A stretch of 64,000 bases of DNA from Rhodobacterales bacterium (lineage in GTDB: Bacteria; Pseudomonadota; Alphaproteobacteria; Rhodobacterales; Rhodobacteraceae). Position numbers and translations under genes: made by a program. Location: contig PDRW01000029.1 of NCBI GenBank assembly GCA_002746935.1, forward strand, positions 62,001 to 126,000, in the 5' to 3' direction. Of this stretch, positions 12,187 to 22,758 are shown piece after piece. Numbering within the stretch: position 1 is the first letter of the stretch; each line of letters starts with the position of its first letter. The notes beneath the pieces are model-generated. The model worked only from the letters and a program-made list of their open reading frames with translations. It ran no database searches and was not told the DNA's origin.

Positions 12187-13830
12187 ATGTCCACAGACCC
12201 TTGGTGGCAAAGCGCGGTCGGCTACCAGATCTACCCGCGCTCCTTCTGCGATTCCAACGGCGACGGCATCGGCGACATCCCCGGCATCCTCACGAAGCTT
12301 GATTACCTCGCCGGGCTCGGGATCGGTTTCATCTGGCTGTCGCCGGTCTATGCCAGCCCGATGGCCGACAATGGCTATGACATCTCGGATTATGAGGCGA
12401 TCGCGCCGGAGTTTGGCACCATGGCCGACATGGAGCGGCTGATCGCGGAGGCGAAGGCGCGCGGCATCGGCATCGTCATGGACCTCGTGGTCAACCATAC
12501 CTCCGACGAACATCCATGGTTCCGCTCCGCCCGCGCCGCGCGGGAAAGCCCGAAACGCGACTGGTACATCTGGCGCGATCCCGCTCCCGGCGGCGGCCCG
12601 CCCAACGCCCTGCAAAGCAGTTTCGGCGGCCCCGCCTGGACGTTCGATGCGCAGACTGGCCAGTATTACCTGCATTTCTTCGACCCGAAACAGCCCGACC
12701 TCAACTGGCAGAACCCCCGGATGCGGGCAGCGATCTGGGCGATGATGAACCGCTGGCTCGACCGCGGCATCGCCGGCTTCCGCATGGATGTGATCGACCA
12801 TATCGGCAAGGATCCGGACGCCGAAATCGTCACCGACGGCCCGCATCTCCACGATTACCTCCGCGAGATGCACCGCGAGACCCTCGCCGGGCGCGACGTG
12901 CTGACCGTGGGCGAGGCCTGGTCGGCGACGCTCGACACCGCGCTGCTCTACACCGGCCGCGCCCGCGGCGAGCTTGCCCAGATCTTCCAGTTCGCCCATG
13001 TGCTCGAAGGCTTCGACCCGAAACACGGCAAATGGCGCGCCCGCCCGCGCGACCTCGTGGCGCTGAAACGGGTGTTCAACGCCTGGCAGGCGCGGCTGGC
13101 CGACGATGGCTGGAACGCGCTGTTCTGGTCGAACCACGACCTGCCGCGCGCGGTGTCGAAATACGGCGACGACTCCCCCGAATGGCGCATCCGCTCCGCC
13201 AGGGCCCTCGCCACCGTGCTGCACCTGATGAAGGGCACGCCCTATATCTATCAGGGCGAAGAGATCGGCATGACCAACACCGCCTTCGCCCGCATCGAAG
13301 ACTTCAACGATGTCGAAATCCACACCAACCACCCGCTCCAGATCGCGGCCGGGCTCTCGGAGGCCGAATTCCTCGCCGGCGCCAATGCCAACGGCCGCGA
13401 CAACGCCCGCACCCCGATGCAATGGACCCCGGGCGCAAATGCCGGTTTCACCAGCGGCACCCCGTGGCTGCCGCTGAACCCCGCCTTCGAAACCATCAAC
13501 GCCGAGACCGACCGCGCCAATCCAGACGGCGTGTTTCACCACTACAAGACACTGATTTCCTTGCGAAACAGATTGTCCATCATCACCCACGGCGGCTTCA
13601 CCCCGCTGGCCGAAGACCACCCGGCCATCTGGGCCTACAAGCGCGAACAGGGCAGCCAGCGGCTCACCATGGTCGCCAACCTTACCAGCACGCCCCAATC
13701 TTTCACCCTGCCGCCCGAAGGCGCGGTCACCGGCAGCTGCCTCACCACCACCACCCATCCGCGCAGCAGCCTGCAAGGCCCGCTCGACCTCGCCCCGTGG
13801 GAGGCCGTCGCCGTTCTGGGCCGGGCCTGA
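12187..13830 (+). CDS. GH13 alpha-glucosidase
   Basis: Glycoside hydrolase of family 13 (547 residues), of the oligo-1,6-glucosidase/alpha-glucosidase/trehalose-6-phosphate hydrolase group. The conserved regions are [24 protein letters not shown] with the nucleophile aspartate, VGEAW with the acid/base glutamate, and WSNHDLPR with the third aspartate. There is no signal peptide, so it should act on imported oligosaccharides. GGAGG lies before the ATG at 12187; a second in-frame ATG lies at 12175. It is a single gene, divergent from nth, not inside a visible sugar-uptake operon, so its substrate stays open. Confidence 0.88.
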   Translation: MSTDPWWQSAVGYQIYPRSFCDSNGDGIGDIPGILTKLDYLAGLGIGFIWLSPVYASPMADNGYDISDYEAIAPEFGTMADMERLIAEAKARGIGIVMDLVVNHTSDEHPWFRSARAARESPKRDWYIWRDPAPGGGPPNALQSSFGGPAWTFDAQTGQYYLHFFDPKQPDLNWQNPRMRAAIWAMMNRWLDRGIAGFRMDVIDHIGKDPDAEIVTDGPHLHDYLREMHRETLAGRDVLTVGEAWSATLDTALLYTGRARGELAQIFQFAHVLEGFDPKHGKWRARPRDLVALKRVFNAWQARLADDGWNALFWSNHDLPRAVSKYGDDSPEWRIRSARALATVLHLMKGTPYIYQGEEIGMTNTAFARIEDFNDVEIHTNHPLQIAAGLSEAEFLAGANANGRDNARTPMQWTPGANAGFTSGTPWLPLNPAFETINAETDRANPDGVFHHYKTLISLRNRLSIITHGGFTPLAEDHPAIWAYKREQGSQRLTMVANLTSTPQSFTLPPEGAVTGSCLTTTTHPRSSLQGPLDLAPWEAVAVLGRA

Positions 13831-13893
13831 CCCCGTCTTCGTTCGACAAATACCTCACGGGGGTCCGGGGGGGTGAAACCCCCGGGGCTCCGG
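13831..13893 (+). repeat. GC-rich 3'-end repeat, copy R2
   Basis: Begins at the base after the glucosidase stop codon: CCCCGTCTTCGTTCGACAAA, TACCTCACGGGGGTCCGG, then a strong inverted repeat GGGGGGTGAAACCCCC. A diverged copy (AAATACCTC for AAATACTCC). The hairpin may act at the RNA 3' end. Confidence 0.65.
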
Positions 13894-13970
13894 CGCTTCA
13901 AACACAGCCAATCCTCTGGCCCCCGGCCGCCGCCCGGCCTATACACCCCGGACGAACTGAGGAGTCACCC

Positions 13971-15815
13971 ATGCCGCACTACCGTTCCCGCACCTCCACC
14001 CATGGCCGCAACATGGCCGGCGCCCGCGGCCTCTGGCGCGCCACCGGCATGACCGACGCCGATTTCGGCAAGCCGATCATCGCCGTGGTCAACTCCTTCA
14101 CCCAGTTCGTCCCCGGCCATGTCCACCTCAAGGACATGGGCCAGCTCGTCGCCCGCGAGATCGAGGCCGCCGGCGGCGTGGCCAAGGAATTCAACACCAT
14201 CGCCATCGACGACGGCATCGCCATGGGCCATGACGGCATGCTCTATTCGCTGCCGTCGCGCGAAGTGATCGCCGACAGTGTCGAATACATGGTCAACGGC
14301 CACATGGCCGACGCCATGGTCTGCATCTCCAATTGCGACAAGATCACGCCCGGCATGATGATGGCGGCGATGCGGCTCAACATTCCCGCGATCTTCGTCT
14401 CCGGCGGGCCGATGGAAGCGGGCAAGATCTCCCCCGACATCGTCGCCCATGACCTCGATCTGGTCGACGCCATGGTGGCCGCCGCCGACGACAGCTACAC
14501 CGACGAACAGGTGCTCGAAATCGAAAAGGCCGCCTGCCCGACCTGCGGCTCCTGCTCGGGCATGTTCACCGCCAATTCGATGAACTGCCTCGCCGAGGCG
14601 CTGGGCCTCGCGCTGCCCGGCAACGGCTCGATGCTGGCCACCCACGCCGACCGCGAGGCGCTGTTCAAACGCGCCGGCCGCCGCATTGTCGAGATCGCGA
14701 AGGCCCATTACGAAGACGACGCCCCCGGCCTCCTGCCGCGCGAGATCGCCACCTTCCACGCCTTCGAAAACGCCATGAGCCTCGACATCGCCATGGGCGG
14801 CTCCACCAACACCGTGCTGCACCTGCTCGCCATCGCCTATGAGGGCGGGGTGGATTTCACCATGGACGACATCGACCGGCTCAGCCGCAAGGTGCCGGTG
14901 CTCTGCAAGGTCGCCCCCGCGGTGCAGTCGGTCCATATGGAAGATGTCCACCGCGCCGGCGGCATCTTTGGCATCCTCGGTGAAATGCACCGCGCCGGGC
15001 TGATCCACGCCGAGGTCAACACCGTCCACAGCGCCAGCCTCGGCGAGGCGATCGCGAAGTATGACGTGATGACCGCCAACGACCCCGGGATCGAACGCTT
15101 CTACCGCGCCGCCCCCGGCGGGGTGCGCACCACCCGGGCCTTCTCGACGCAGAACCGCTACAAGACCCTCGACCGCGACCGCGAAACGGGGGTGATCCGC
15201 GCCGCCGACCACGCTTTCAGTCAGGACGGCGGGCTTGCGGTGCTGTTCGGCAATATCGCCGAGAACGGCTGCATCGTGAAAACCGCGGGCGTCGACGATT
15301 CGATCCTTACCTTCTCCGGCCCCGCCCGGGTGTTCGAAAGCCAGGACAGCGCGGTGAGCGGCATCCTCGGCGGCAAGGTGCAGGCGGGCGAGGTGGTGAT
15401 CATCCGCTATGAAGGCCCCCAGGGCGGCCCGGGCATGCAGGAGATGCTCTACCCGACCAGCTATCTCAAATCCAAAGGTCTCGGCGCCGCCTGCGCGCTG
15501 CTCACCGACGGCCGCTTTTCCGGCGGCACCTCCGGCCTCTCCATCGGCCATGCCTCCCCGGAAGCGGCGGAAGGCGGGGTGATCGGGCTGGTCGAGGACG
15601 GCGACCGCATCGAGATCGACATCCCCGGCCGCCGCATCCATCTCGCGGTCGATGCCGCTACACTGGATCGCCGCCGCGCCGCCAAGGGCCCGCTCCCCTG
15701 GGGCCCGGCGGAGGCGCGCAGCCGTCAGGTCTCGACCGCGCTCAGGGCCTATGCGGCGCTCGCCTCCTCGGCCGCCAAAGGCGCGGTGCGCATCCTGCCG
15801 GGCACAAAGCGCTGA
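13971..15815 (+). CDS. ilvD: Dihydroxy-acid dehydratase
   Basis: Iron-sulfur dehydratase of valine, leucine and isoleucine biosynthesis (614 residues, usual for the family). The cluster cysteines are in [10 protein letters not shown] and [19 protein letters not shown]; other conserved blocks are [13 protein letters not shown] near the N-terminus and [20 protein letters not shown] near the C-terminus. AGGAG precedes the ATG. It stands alone between the glucosidase and an ABC transporter. Confidence 0.97.
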   Translation: MPHYRSRTSTHGRNMAGARGLWRATGMTDADFGKPIIAVVNSFTQFVPGHVHLKDMGQLVAREIEAAGGVAKEFNTIAIDDGIAMGHDGMLYSLPSREVIADSVEYMVNGHMADAMVCISNCDKITPGMMMAAMRLNIPAIFVSGGPMEAGKISPDIVAHDLDLVDAMVAAADDSYTDEQVLEIEKAACPTCGSCSGMFTANSMNCLAEALGLALPGNGSMLATHADREALFKRAGRRIVEIAKAHYEDDAPGLLPREIATFHAFENAMSLDIAMGGSTNTVLHLLAIAYEGGVDFTMDDIDRLSRKVPVLCKVAPAVQSVHMEDVHRAGGIFGILGEMHRAGLIHAEVNTVHSASLGEAIAKYDVMTANDPGIERFYRAAPGGVRTTRAFSTQNRYKTLDRDRETGVIRAADHAFSQDGGLAVLFGNIAENGCIVKTAGVDDSILTFSGPARVFESQDSAVSGILGGKVQAGEVVIIRYEGPQGGPGMQEMLYPTSYLKSKGLGAACALLTDGRFSGGTSGLSIGHASPEAAEGGVIGLVEDGDRIEIDIPGRRIHLAVDAATLDRRRAAKGPLPWGPAEARSRQVSTALRAYAALASSAAKGAVRILPGTKR

Positions 15816-16034
15816 CCGTTCCTTTTCCGGGCTTAAACTCTCGAAACGCGGACGTCCCAAAGGCGCCGGCGCCGGCCTCTTCCGCGCCCCCGGGCCGGGA
15901 TCCCGTCTGGCAGCCCAACCCTTGCCCCCAACCCGGCGCCCCGCTATCTGAACCCGGTACCACATCCCGCCTGAACGGCCGCCCCCGGACCTGATCCGTC
16001 CGGCCCGACCTGTTTCCCGCGCAAGGAGCGACAG

Positions 16035-17825
16035 ATGCCGACACCGGGCCGATCCGACAAAGACCGCAAGAAATCGAAACATATCGGCGCGCTGCGCGCG
16101 CTCTGGCCGTTCATGGCGCCCTACAAGCCCATGGTCTTTGCCGCGCTGGTGGCGCTGGTGTTCACCGCCGGGGTCAGCCTGGTGCTGCCGGTGGCCGTGC
16201 GCCAGGTGGTCGACGGGTTCGAAAGCTCCGCCACCGCCCTGCTTGACCGCTATTTCCTCGCCGCCTTCGCCGTGGCCATCGCGCTCGCGCTTGGCACCGG
16301 CGTGCGCTACTATCTCGTCAGCTGGCTCGGCGAACGCGTGGTGGCGGATATCCGCGAGGCGGTGTTTTCGCGGGTGATCGGCCTCAGCCCGGCGTTTTTC
16401 GAAAGGATCATGACCGGCGAGGTGCTGAGCCGTATCACCACCGACACCACGCTCATTCTTTCGGTTATCGGCTCGTCGGTTTCGGTGGCGCTGCGCAACG
16501 CGCTGATCCTCGTCGGCGGCGTGGTCATGCTGCTGCTCACCTCGGCCAAGCTCACCGGCCTCGTGCTGCTGGTGGTGCCGGTGGTGATCGTGCCGATCGT
16601 CGTGCTCGGCCGCCGTCTGCGGGTGCTCGGCCGCGATAACCAGGACTGGATCGCCAAGTCTTCCGGCAACGCTTCCGAGGCGCTGCTCTCGGTGCAGACG
16701 GTGCAGGCCTTCACCCATGAAGACGCCTCCCGCGAGGCCTTCCGCACGGTTACCGAAGCCAGTTTCCGGTCTGCCCGCCACCGGGTGCGGACCCGGGCGC
16801 TGATGACGGTGATCGTGATCACGCTGGTGTTTTCGGGCGTGGTCGGGGTGCTGTGGATCGGGGCGCATGACGTGCGTGCCGGGCAGATGAGCGTCGGCGC
16901 GCTGGTGCAATTCGTGATCTATGCGATCATGACCGCCGGCGCGGTCGGGGCGCTCAGCGAGATCTGGTCGGAGCTTCAGCGCGCCGCCGGCGCCACCGAA
17001 CGGCTGGTCGAACTGCTGACCGCCGAAGACAGCGTGCAGGATCCGGCCAGTCCGGTGCCGCTGCCGCTTCCCGTGCGCGGCGGGATCCTGTTCGACAATG
17101 TCGATTTCCGTTACCCCGCCCGGCCCGAACACCTCGCCCTCGACCGGGTGCGCCTGCATGTGAAGCCCGGCGAAACCGTCGCCCTCGTCGGGCCTTCCGG
17201 CGCGGGCAAATCCACCGTCATCCAGCTGATCCAGCGCTTCTACGACCCGAATGAAGGCGCGGTGCGCATCGACGGGATCGACCTCAGAACGATGAAACGC
17301 AGCGATTTCCGCCAGCAGATCGCGGTGGTGCCGCAGGATGCGGTGGTGTTCGCCGCCACGGCGCGGGAAAACATCCGTTTCGGCAGGCCACAGGCGAGCG
17401 ACGCCGCGGTGGTGGCGGCCGCGAAGGCGGCCGCGGCCGACAGCTTTCTGGAGCGGCTCCCGGAGGGCTACGAAAGCTCCGTGGGTGAGCGCGGGGTGAT
17501 GCTTTCGGGCGGGCAGAAACAGCGCATCGCCATCGCCCGCGCGATCCTGCGCGACGCGCCGATCCTGCTGCTCGACGAGGCCACCAGCGCGCTTGACGCC
17601 GAAAGCGAACGCCTGGTGCAGGCGGCCGTCGACGAGATGGCCAGGGGCCGCACCACGCTGATCATCGCCCACCGTCTCGCCACGGTGAAAAAGGCCGACC
17701 GGATCGTGGTCTTCGACCAAGGGCGGATCGTCGCCGAGGGCACCCATGACGATCTGGTGGCCCAGGGCGGGCTCTACGCCCGGCTTGCGCAACTCCAGTT
17801 CACCGACGGTTCTGTTGCGGAGTGA
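16035..17825 (+). CDS. ABC transporter, fused permease/ATPase (half transporter)
   Basis: Type IV ABC exporter of 596 residues with six N-terminal membrane helices (about residues 20-310) and a C-terminal ATPase. Walker A GPSGAGKST, signature LSGGQKQRIAIARAIL, Walker B ILLLDEATSALD and the H-loop IIAHRL are all intact, so a homodimer would be active. It resembles the MsbA/ABCB group found as single genes in Rhodobacterales. The N-terminus is rich in lysine and arginine. AAGGAG precedes the ATG. The substrate is unknown. Confidence 0.9.
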   Translation: MPTPGRSDKDRKKSKHIGALRALWPFMAPYKPMVFAALVALVFTAGVSLVLPVAVRQVVDGFESSATALLDRYFLAAFAVAIALALGTGVRYYLVSWLGERVVADIREAVFSRVIGLSPAFFERIMTGEVLSRITTDTTLILSVIGSSVSVALRNALILVGGVVMLLLTSAKLTGLVLLVVPVVIVPIVVLGRRLRVLGRDNQDWIAKSSGNASEALLSVQTVQAFTHEDASREAFRTVTEASFRSARHRVRTRALMTVIVITLVFSGVVGVLWIGAHDVRAGQMSVGALVQFVIYAIMTAGAVGALSEIWSELQRAAGATERLVELLTAEDSVQDPASPVPLPLPVRGGILFDNVDFRYPARPEHLALDRVRLHVKPGETVALVGPSGAGKSTVIQLIQRFYDPNEGAVRIDGIDLRTMKRSDFRQQIAVVPQDAVVFAATARENIRFGRPQASDAAVVAAAKAAAADSFLERLPEGYESSVGERGVMLSGGQKQRIAIARAILRDAPILLLDEATSALDAESERLVQAAVDEMARGRTTLIIAHRLATVKKADRIVVFDQGRIVAEGTHDDLVAQGGLYARLAQLQFTDGSVAE

Positions 17826-17965
17826 CCGGGCATCCGGCCTTGCCCTGCTTGCCCGGCCGTGATCTGGCCTGAGCCCCCCGGAATCCCGGCTTGACCCCTT
17901 GCCGCCACGCGGATTCCGACGCATGTTTGACCCTGGGTCAAGCACAACCACAACCGGGGGGGCAA

Positions 17966-19867
17966 ATGCCGCGCTATCCATGGGAAGAACAGGCCGACAA
18001 GGCGCGGATCGAGGGCGAAATGCCCTGGGAGCAGCACCGGATCCCGACAACGATATACCAGCGGCTGTGCGAGACCGTCGAGGCGCGGGGTGACGCGCCG
18101 GCGGTGTCGTTCCAGATCACCTCCGGGCCGGATGACCCGGCCGAAACGGTCAACTGGCCGGAATTTCACGACAAGGTGGTGCAGGCGGCCAATCTGTTCC
18201 GCTCGCTCGGCATCGGCGAGACCGACACGATCGCCTGTGTGCTGCCAAACAGCAACGAGACGCTTTATGCCCTCGTCGGCGGGATGATCGCCGGCGTGGT
18301 CGCGCCGATCAACCCGATGCTCGACACCGAGCATATCACCAGCATTCTCGATGAGATCCGGGCGAAGGTGGTGGTCACGCTGAAGCCGTTTCCGCGCACC
18401 GATGTGGCGCAGAAGGTCCATGCCGCGGTGGCTGCGGCCAAAACCGTCGAGCATGTGCTCGAAGTCGATCTGAACCGCTATCTCAGCTTCCCGAAAAGCT
18501 GGATCGTGCCGCTGATCCGGCCGCGGGTGAGGCCGGCGCACGGGCTGCCGGTCAGCAATTTCGTCAGGGCGATGTCGGCCCAGCCCCGGACGCTCACCTT
18601 TCCCGATGCGGAAGGCGACCGGGTGGGGGCCTGTTTCCACACCGGCGGCACCACCGGCCGGCCGAAAGTGGTACAGCATCTCTACTCGGGGATGCTCTAT
18701 AACGGCTGGCTCGGGGCGGGCCTGCTGTTCGAGCCCGACGGGGTGCAGATCTGCGCCCTGCCGCTGTTTCATGTATTCGCGGTGCAGGTCGAACTGATGT
18801 CGACGCTCACCAACGGCTGTCACCTGGTGCTGCCGACGCCGGCGGGCTATCGCGGCGAGGGGGTGTTCGACAATTTCTGGAAGCTGGTCGAACGCTGGAA
18901 GGTGAACTTCGTTCTGACCGTGCCCACCGCCATCGCCGCCAAGATGCAGCGCCCGGTGGATGCCGACGTCTCTTCGCTGGACATCGTCATCTCCGGTTCG
19001 GCGCCGCTGCCGCTGGAGCTTTACAACCGGTTCAGGAAGGCGGTCGACGTGATCCTGATCGAGGGCTACGGGCTCACCGAAGCGACCTGCCTCGTCGCCT
19101 GCAATCCGCGCGGCGAGGGCAAGGCGAAGGTCGGGTCCGTCGGGGTGCCGCTGCCTTACACCGAGGTCCGGATTCTCCACTGCGACGGCGACGGCAATGT
19201 GCTGAAGCACTGCGGTACCGATGAGGTGGGGGAGATCTGCATCTCCAATCCGGGCGTCTACCTTGGCCACACCTATACCTGCGAGGAAAGGAACCGCGGC
19301 CTTTATGCGGCAGGGAAATACCTGCGCACCGGCGATCTCGGGCGGATCGACGCGGACGGCTATCTGTGGATCACCGGACGGGCGAAGGACGTGATCATCC
19401 GTGGCGGCCACAACATCGACCCGGCGGAGATCGAGGAGGCGCTGGCGGCGCATCCGGCGGTGGCCATGGCCGGGGCGATCGGTCAGCCCGACAGTTTCGC
19501 GGGCGAATTGCCCTGCGCCTATGTCGAGCTGATCGACGGGGCCGCGGTGACGGTGGAGGAGCTGAAAGCCTTCTCCCGCGAGCATATCCACGAACGCGCC
19601 GCGGTGCCGAAACATGTGGCGATCCTGGAGGAACTGCCGAAAACGGCGGTTGGCAAGGTGTTCAAGCCGGATCTGCGCAAGGAGGCGATCGCCCGGGTGT
19701 TCAATGAGGCGCTGGAGAAGGCGGGGTCCGACGCCCGGGTGGTCGAGGTGGCCGATTCGCTGAAGCTCGGGCTGGTGGCCCGGATCGAACCAGGGCCGGA
19801 GACCGACCGGGCGGCGGTCGACACGGCGCTGGGCGAGTTCGCCATTCCGCATGAGTGGATCGGCTGA
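17966..19867 (+). CDS. Acyl-CoA synthetase (AMP-binding)
   Basis: Adenylate-forming ligase of 633 residues. The phosphate loop is HTGGTTGRPKVV, followed by EGYGLTEAT and the hinge YLRTGDLGRIDADGYLWITG; the catalytic C-terminal lysine sits in KTAVGKVFKPDLRK. This group is annotated as acyl-CoA synthetase with medium- or long-chain substrates, but the chain length cannot be read from sequence. The ATG at 17966 follows GGGGGG; upstream open frame is not coding. It is a single gene in the same direction as the ABC exporter. Confidence 0.88.
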   Translation: MPRYPWEEQADKARIEGEMPWEQHRIPTTIYQRLCETVEARGDAPAVSFQITSGPDDPAETVNWPEFHDKVVQAANLFRSLGIGETDTIACVLPNSNETLYALVGGMIAGVVAPINPMLDTEHITSILDEIRAKVVVTLKPFPRTDVAQKVHAAVAAAKTVEHVLEVDLNRYLSFPKSWIVPLIRPRVRPAHGLPVSNFVRAMSAQPRTLTFPDAEGDRVGACFHTGGTTGRPKVVQHLYSGMLYNGWLGAGLLFEPDGVQICALPLFHVFAVQVELMSTLTNGCHLVLPTPAGYRGEGVFDNFWKLVERWKVNFVLTVPTAIAAKMQRPVDADVSSLDIVISGSAPLPLELYNRFRKAVDVILIEGYGLTEATCLVACNPRGEGKAKVGSVGVPLPYTEVRILHCDGDGNVLKHCGTDEVGEICISNPGVYLGHTYTCEERNRGLYAAGKYLRTGDLGRIDADGYLWITGRAKDVIIRGGHNIDPAEIEEALAAHPAVAMAGAIGQPDSFAGELPCAYVELIDGAAVTVEELKAFSREHIHERAAVPKHVAILEELPKTAVGKVFKPDLRKEAIARVFNEALEKAGSDARVVEVADSLKLGLVARIEPGPETDRAAVDTALGEFAIPHEWIG

Positions 19868-20090
19868 CGCCTCATGTGGCGGTCGGGAACGTGGCGCTTC
19901 GGGTCTGCGGCGAGGCGCCCGGAGGGTCGGGGCGGAGCCTTTGGAGCCCGGCGCGCCCTGGCTGGCCCCGCCGGGGCGGGCGCTGTGCGCCCGGCGCCTG
20001 CGGCGGGCGGGCCCCGGCTTCGCCGGGGTGGGGCCGGTTGTGCGGCTCTGCTGACCTCCCGGATGCCGGGCCTGGTGGCAGACGGCGGGA

Positions 20091-20144
20091 GCGGGGGTTT
20101 GCCACCCCCGCGCCCCCGGCGAGTATTTTCACCAGGAAAAGGAG
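20091..20144 (-). repeat. GC-rich 3'-end repeat, copy R3
   Basis: Read on the minus strand: CCTTTTCCTGGTGAAAATAC, TCGCCGGGGGCGCGGGGG, TGGCAAACCCCC. It closely matches R5. Its sense direction matches the WYL regulator gene, but that gene ends about 660 bp away. Confidence 0.75.
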
Positions 20145-20314
20145 GTGCCGCTCAAGCCGGGGCGGATATGGCGGTTCCGGGGTGGCGGAGGGCGCGAATG
20201 GGCCGGCGCGGTGCATGAGGCGCGGGCTCCGGCCGGGCGCAGCGGCGCACTGGAATGGAGACAGGGCTGACGGGAGTGGATCCTGATCCCAAAATCCGCA
20301 AAGCATCAGCGTAT

Positions 20315-20414
20315 AGCGTCTGACGAAATGCCTGATACAAAGAGTATCCCCTGACGCGCCCAAGATCTTTGATTTCAGGCAGCGCCTGGGTGATTCAGGT
20401 TTTCGTATAACGCT
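20315..20414. repeat. 100-bp element with inverted ends, copy A
   Basis: Begins AGCGTCTGACGAAATGCCTG and ends with CAGGTTTTCGTATAACGCT; the termini are imperfect inverted repeats (GCGT-x2-GACGAAA against the complement of TTTCGTATAACGC). The middle holds CCCTGAC and TCAGGCAGCGCCTGGG. A second copy is at 30648-30743. It has no open frame of note; a structured RNA or a small non-autonomous mobile element are both possible. Confidence 0.7.
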
Positions 20415-20807
20415 CGTAAAGTCAAAGGCTTATGGCCAAAAGGCCCAATCCGAACTGTGTCGTTTGACTATATGTACCGAAAACCGCTCCGCGATCCCGG
20501 AAAGGATCAGCATTGCGGTCTCCGACCGCAAGAGCGCGGCGGCAGAAGAGGATCGGGCGGGTCAGGCATGACGAACGGCGTGTTCCCGCTTCTCTGGTTG
20601 CGGCCATGTCGTCTGGCTGCACCGCGACGGCGGCGCATGGGCCGTGCCGCAACGCGGGAATGCGGAGATGCGCGACATGCTCCGGCCGGGGGAAGGGCGC
20701 GCCGGGTCCATCGGTTTTGAGGGGGGCCGATCGGAGAGCCGGGCGGTTCCGAGAGGGGCTGCCGCCGCGACCGAGGCGCAATCCCCCGGGCGCCACCGCC
20801 CGCCCCG

Positions 20808-21503
20808 CTACCGGCATTCCCCGTCTTCGCGGGTCTGTTCGGCGTAATAGGCGGCGAGCGACTTGTCGCGTTCGGGGCGGAAGTGGCCGGCCTCTTCGAC
20901 CGAGAGGATCCGGTCGATCCGGAAGGTGCGGAAGCTTGCGCGTTTTTCGCACCAGGCGGCGAGGGTCCACACCCGGCCCCAGAAATGCAGCCCCAGCGGG
21001 CGGATGCAGCGGCGGGTTTCGGCGCCGGCCTCGTCGCGGTAGCCGATCCGCAAGCGTTTGCGGGCGTTGCAGGCCGCTTCCAGCAGATCGAGCATTTCGC
21101 GGTCGGCCGGGGTGAGCACATGGAAGCTGACGGCATCGAGCGGCACGTTGTCGGCGCTGTCGCGCAGCGGGTCGGGCAGGACGGCGGCGATCTTGACCAG
21201 CGCTTCCTCGGCGTTGCGGGCCAGCTCCGCCCCGCCCCAGGCGCGCACCATCCGCGCGCCTGCCACCAGCGCCGCGACCTCGGCGCGGGTGAACATCAGC
21301 GGCGGCACCTCGTAGCCCGCCCGCATCACATAGCCGACCCCGGCCTCGCCCTCGATCGGCACGCCGGAGCCGATCAGATCGGCCACGTCGCGGTAGATCG
21401 TGCGTTCGCTGACTTCGAGCCTTGCGGCGAGGTCGCGCGCGGTGGTGAGCCGACCGCCACGCAGATACTGGACGATCTGAAACAGGCGGTCGGCACGGCG
21501 CAT
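20808..21503 (-). CDS. WYL-domain transcriptional regulator (YafY type)
   Basis: Helix-turn-helix protein of 231 residues. The N-terminus MRRADRLFQIVQYL and the HTH region TTARDLAARLEVSERTIYRD are of the DeoR-like type, followed by a linker and a WYL domain in the C-terminal half, here with RIGYRDEAGAETRR and WTLAAWCEKRASFRTFRI. WYL domains sense ligands, often nucleic acids or small molecules. It starts three bases after the stop of the VOC gene, so the two form an operon and the VOC protein is the likely partner or target. Confidence 0.88.
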   Translation of the reverse strand: MRRADRLFQIVQYLRGGRLTTARDLAARLEVSERTIYRDVADLIGSGVPIEGEAGVGYVMRAGYEVPPLMFTRAEVAALVAGARMVRAWGGAELARNAEEALVKIAAVLPDPLRDSADNVPLDAVSFHVLTPADREMLDLLEAACNARKRLRIGYRDEAGAETRRCIRPLGLHFWGRVWTLAAWCEKRASFRTFRIDRILSVEEAGHFRPERDKSLAAYYAEQTREDGECR

Positions 21504-21506
21504 GGG

Positions 21507-21893
21507 TCAGCCCTTCGGTTCGAACAGGCCGATGGAATTGCCGTCGGGGTCGAGCGCATAGCTGAAACGCCCGGCGGGGATCTCGATCACCTGGCCGTCG
21601 AGCTCCAGCGTCCCGCCGGCCGCGAGGAGCCGGGCCTTGGCGGCGTCGAGCGTGTCGGGCACCACCATGTGGCAGGTCGGGCCGGTGCCGGGCCGGGCGG
21701 GTTTGCCGGGGTAGAGATGGCCCGCGACACCGGTTTCGAAATCGGCGGCGGTGAACATCGCCATCGGGTTGGGGCCGGTGGTGTCGAGCTTGAGCTCATA
21801 GCCGAAGACCTCGTTGTAGAAGGCGATCGCCTTGTCCATGTCGGTCACGGGGATCTCGATCCAGACGAAGGGGTTGGTAGGGGTGAAGGGCAT
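21507..21893 (-). CDS. VOC family protein (glyoxalase/bleomycin-resistance fold)
   Basis: Single-domain protein of 128 residues starting MPFTPTNPFVWIEIPVTDMD. The two beta-alpha-beta-beta-beta modules are visible, with KAIAFYNEVFGYEL and the C-terminal FSYALDPDGNSIGLFEP containing the final metal-binding glutamate. This subgroup is commonly found next to YafY-type regulators, as here. The reaction is unknown. AGGAG precedes the ATG. Confidence 0.88.
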   Translation of the reverse strand: MPFTPTNPFVWIEIPVTDMDKAIAFYNEVFGYELKLDTTGPNPMAMFTAADFETGVAGHLYPGKPARPGTGPTCHMVVPDTLDAAKARLLAAGGTLELDGQVIEIPAGRFSYALDPDGNSIGLFEPKG

Positions 21894-21955
21894 GTCGGTC
21901 TCCTGTTTCGGGTGCGATGCGGGCAGTATCGCACAGGCCTCCTGACAGGGTTCTG

Positions 21956-22717
21956 TCAGGAGAAGCCCGGCCGGATCCACAACAGCCCCGCCTTTGTCTG
22001 GGCGGTCGGGTGGTATTCGCCGGAGACCCAGCCGGTGTAGCCCTCGGCGTCGAGCCGGGCGAAGAAGGCCGGATAGTCGATGTCGCCCCGGAGCGGTTCG
22101 TTCCGCCCCGGCACCCCGCCCACCTGCACATGGCGCGCGCGGTGTCCGTGCTGCTTCCAGGCGGCCATGCCGTCGCCGGTGATCATCTCGGCGTGATACA
22201 TGTCGAATTGCAGCCCGAGGTTCGGCGCGCCCACTTCGTCGAGGATCTCCGCCGCCTGATCGAAATCGTTCAGGAAATAGCCCTCCATGTCCTGGCCGTT
22301 GATCGGCTCGATGGTGAGGCTCGCGGCCGGGGCCTGTTCGCAGGCCCATTTGAGATTGTCGACAAAGGTGGTCCGCGCCACCATCCCCTGCGCCCGCCCG
22401 GCCATCAGATGCAGATGCTGCGCCCCCAGCGCCTCGGCGAACCGGCGGGCGCGTTTGAAATCGTGCCGGAAGCGGTCGGTGAGCCCGGGGACGGCCGCAA
22501 AGCCGCGGTCGCCGCCGGCCCAGTTGGGCGGCGGGGCGTTGATCAGCACCATCTCCAGCCCGTTGGCCTTGAGGCGGCGGGTGATCTCCCGGGCCGCGTC
22601 GTCATAGGGAAACAGCACCTCGACGCCCTCGAACCCGGCTTCTGCCGCGGCTTCGAAACGGTCGAGAAACGGGAGTTCGCGGAACAGGAAGGTGAGGTTG
22701 GCGGCAAATCTCGGCAT
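21956..22717 (-). CDS. hyi: Hydroxypyruvate isomerase family protein
   Basis: TIM-barrel isomerase of 253 residues. The start MPRFAANLTFLF, the motif EGVEVLFPYD, the metal-ligand region SLTIEPINGQDMEGYFL and LGLQFDMYHAEMITGD match the Hyi/OtnI family, which interconverts hydroxypyruvate and tartronate semialdehyde or isomerises 2-oxo-tetronate. No tartronate semialdehyde reductase or ligase is next to it, so the exact role is open. AGGAC precedes the ATG. It lies 62 bp upstream of the VOC–WYL pair on the same strand. Confidence 0.85.
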   Translation of the reverse strand: MPRFAANLTFLFRELPFLDRFEAAAEAGFEGVEVLFPYDDAAREITRRLKANGLEMVLINAPPPNWAGGDRGFAAVPGLTDRFRHDFKRARRFAEALGAQHLHLMAGRAQGMVARTTFVDNLKWACEQAPAASLTIEPINGQDMEGYFLNDFDQAAEILDEVGAPNLGLQFDMYHAEMITGDGMAAWKQHGHRARHVQVGGVPGRNEPLRGDIDYPAFFARLDAEGYTGWVSGEYHPTAQTKAGLLWIRPGFS

Positions 22718-22758
22718 CGGATGTCCTGTGGTGGCGGAGGGGGGGCGGAGGGGGCGGG

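Larger units (their letters stand above)
19868..20807. other. Long non-coding region holding two dispersed repeats
   Basis: About 940 bp, the longest gene-free stretch here. The first part is extremely GC-rich; R3 of the AAATACTCC family (minus strand) is at 20091-20144 and copy A of the 100-bp inverted-end element at 20315-20414. The part from 20430 to 20800 is again GC-rich; its open frames show no recognisable protein. Confidence 0.5.

Noticed and set aside
13965-18050. Very long open frame antisense to ilvD and the ABC exporter (1361 codons)
   Set aside because: Product of high GC at third positions; composition is not protein-like and the opposite strand carries two certain genes.
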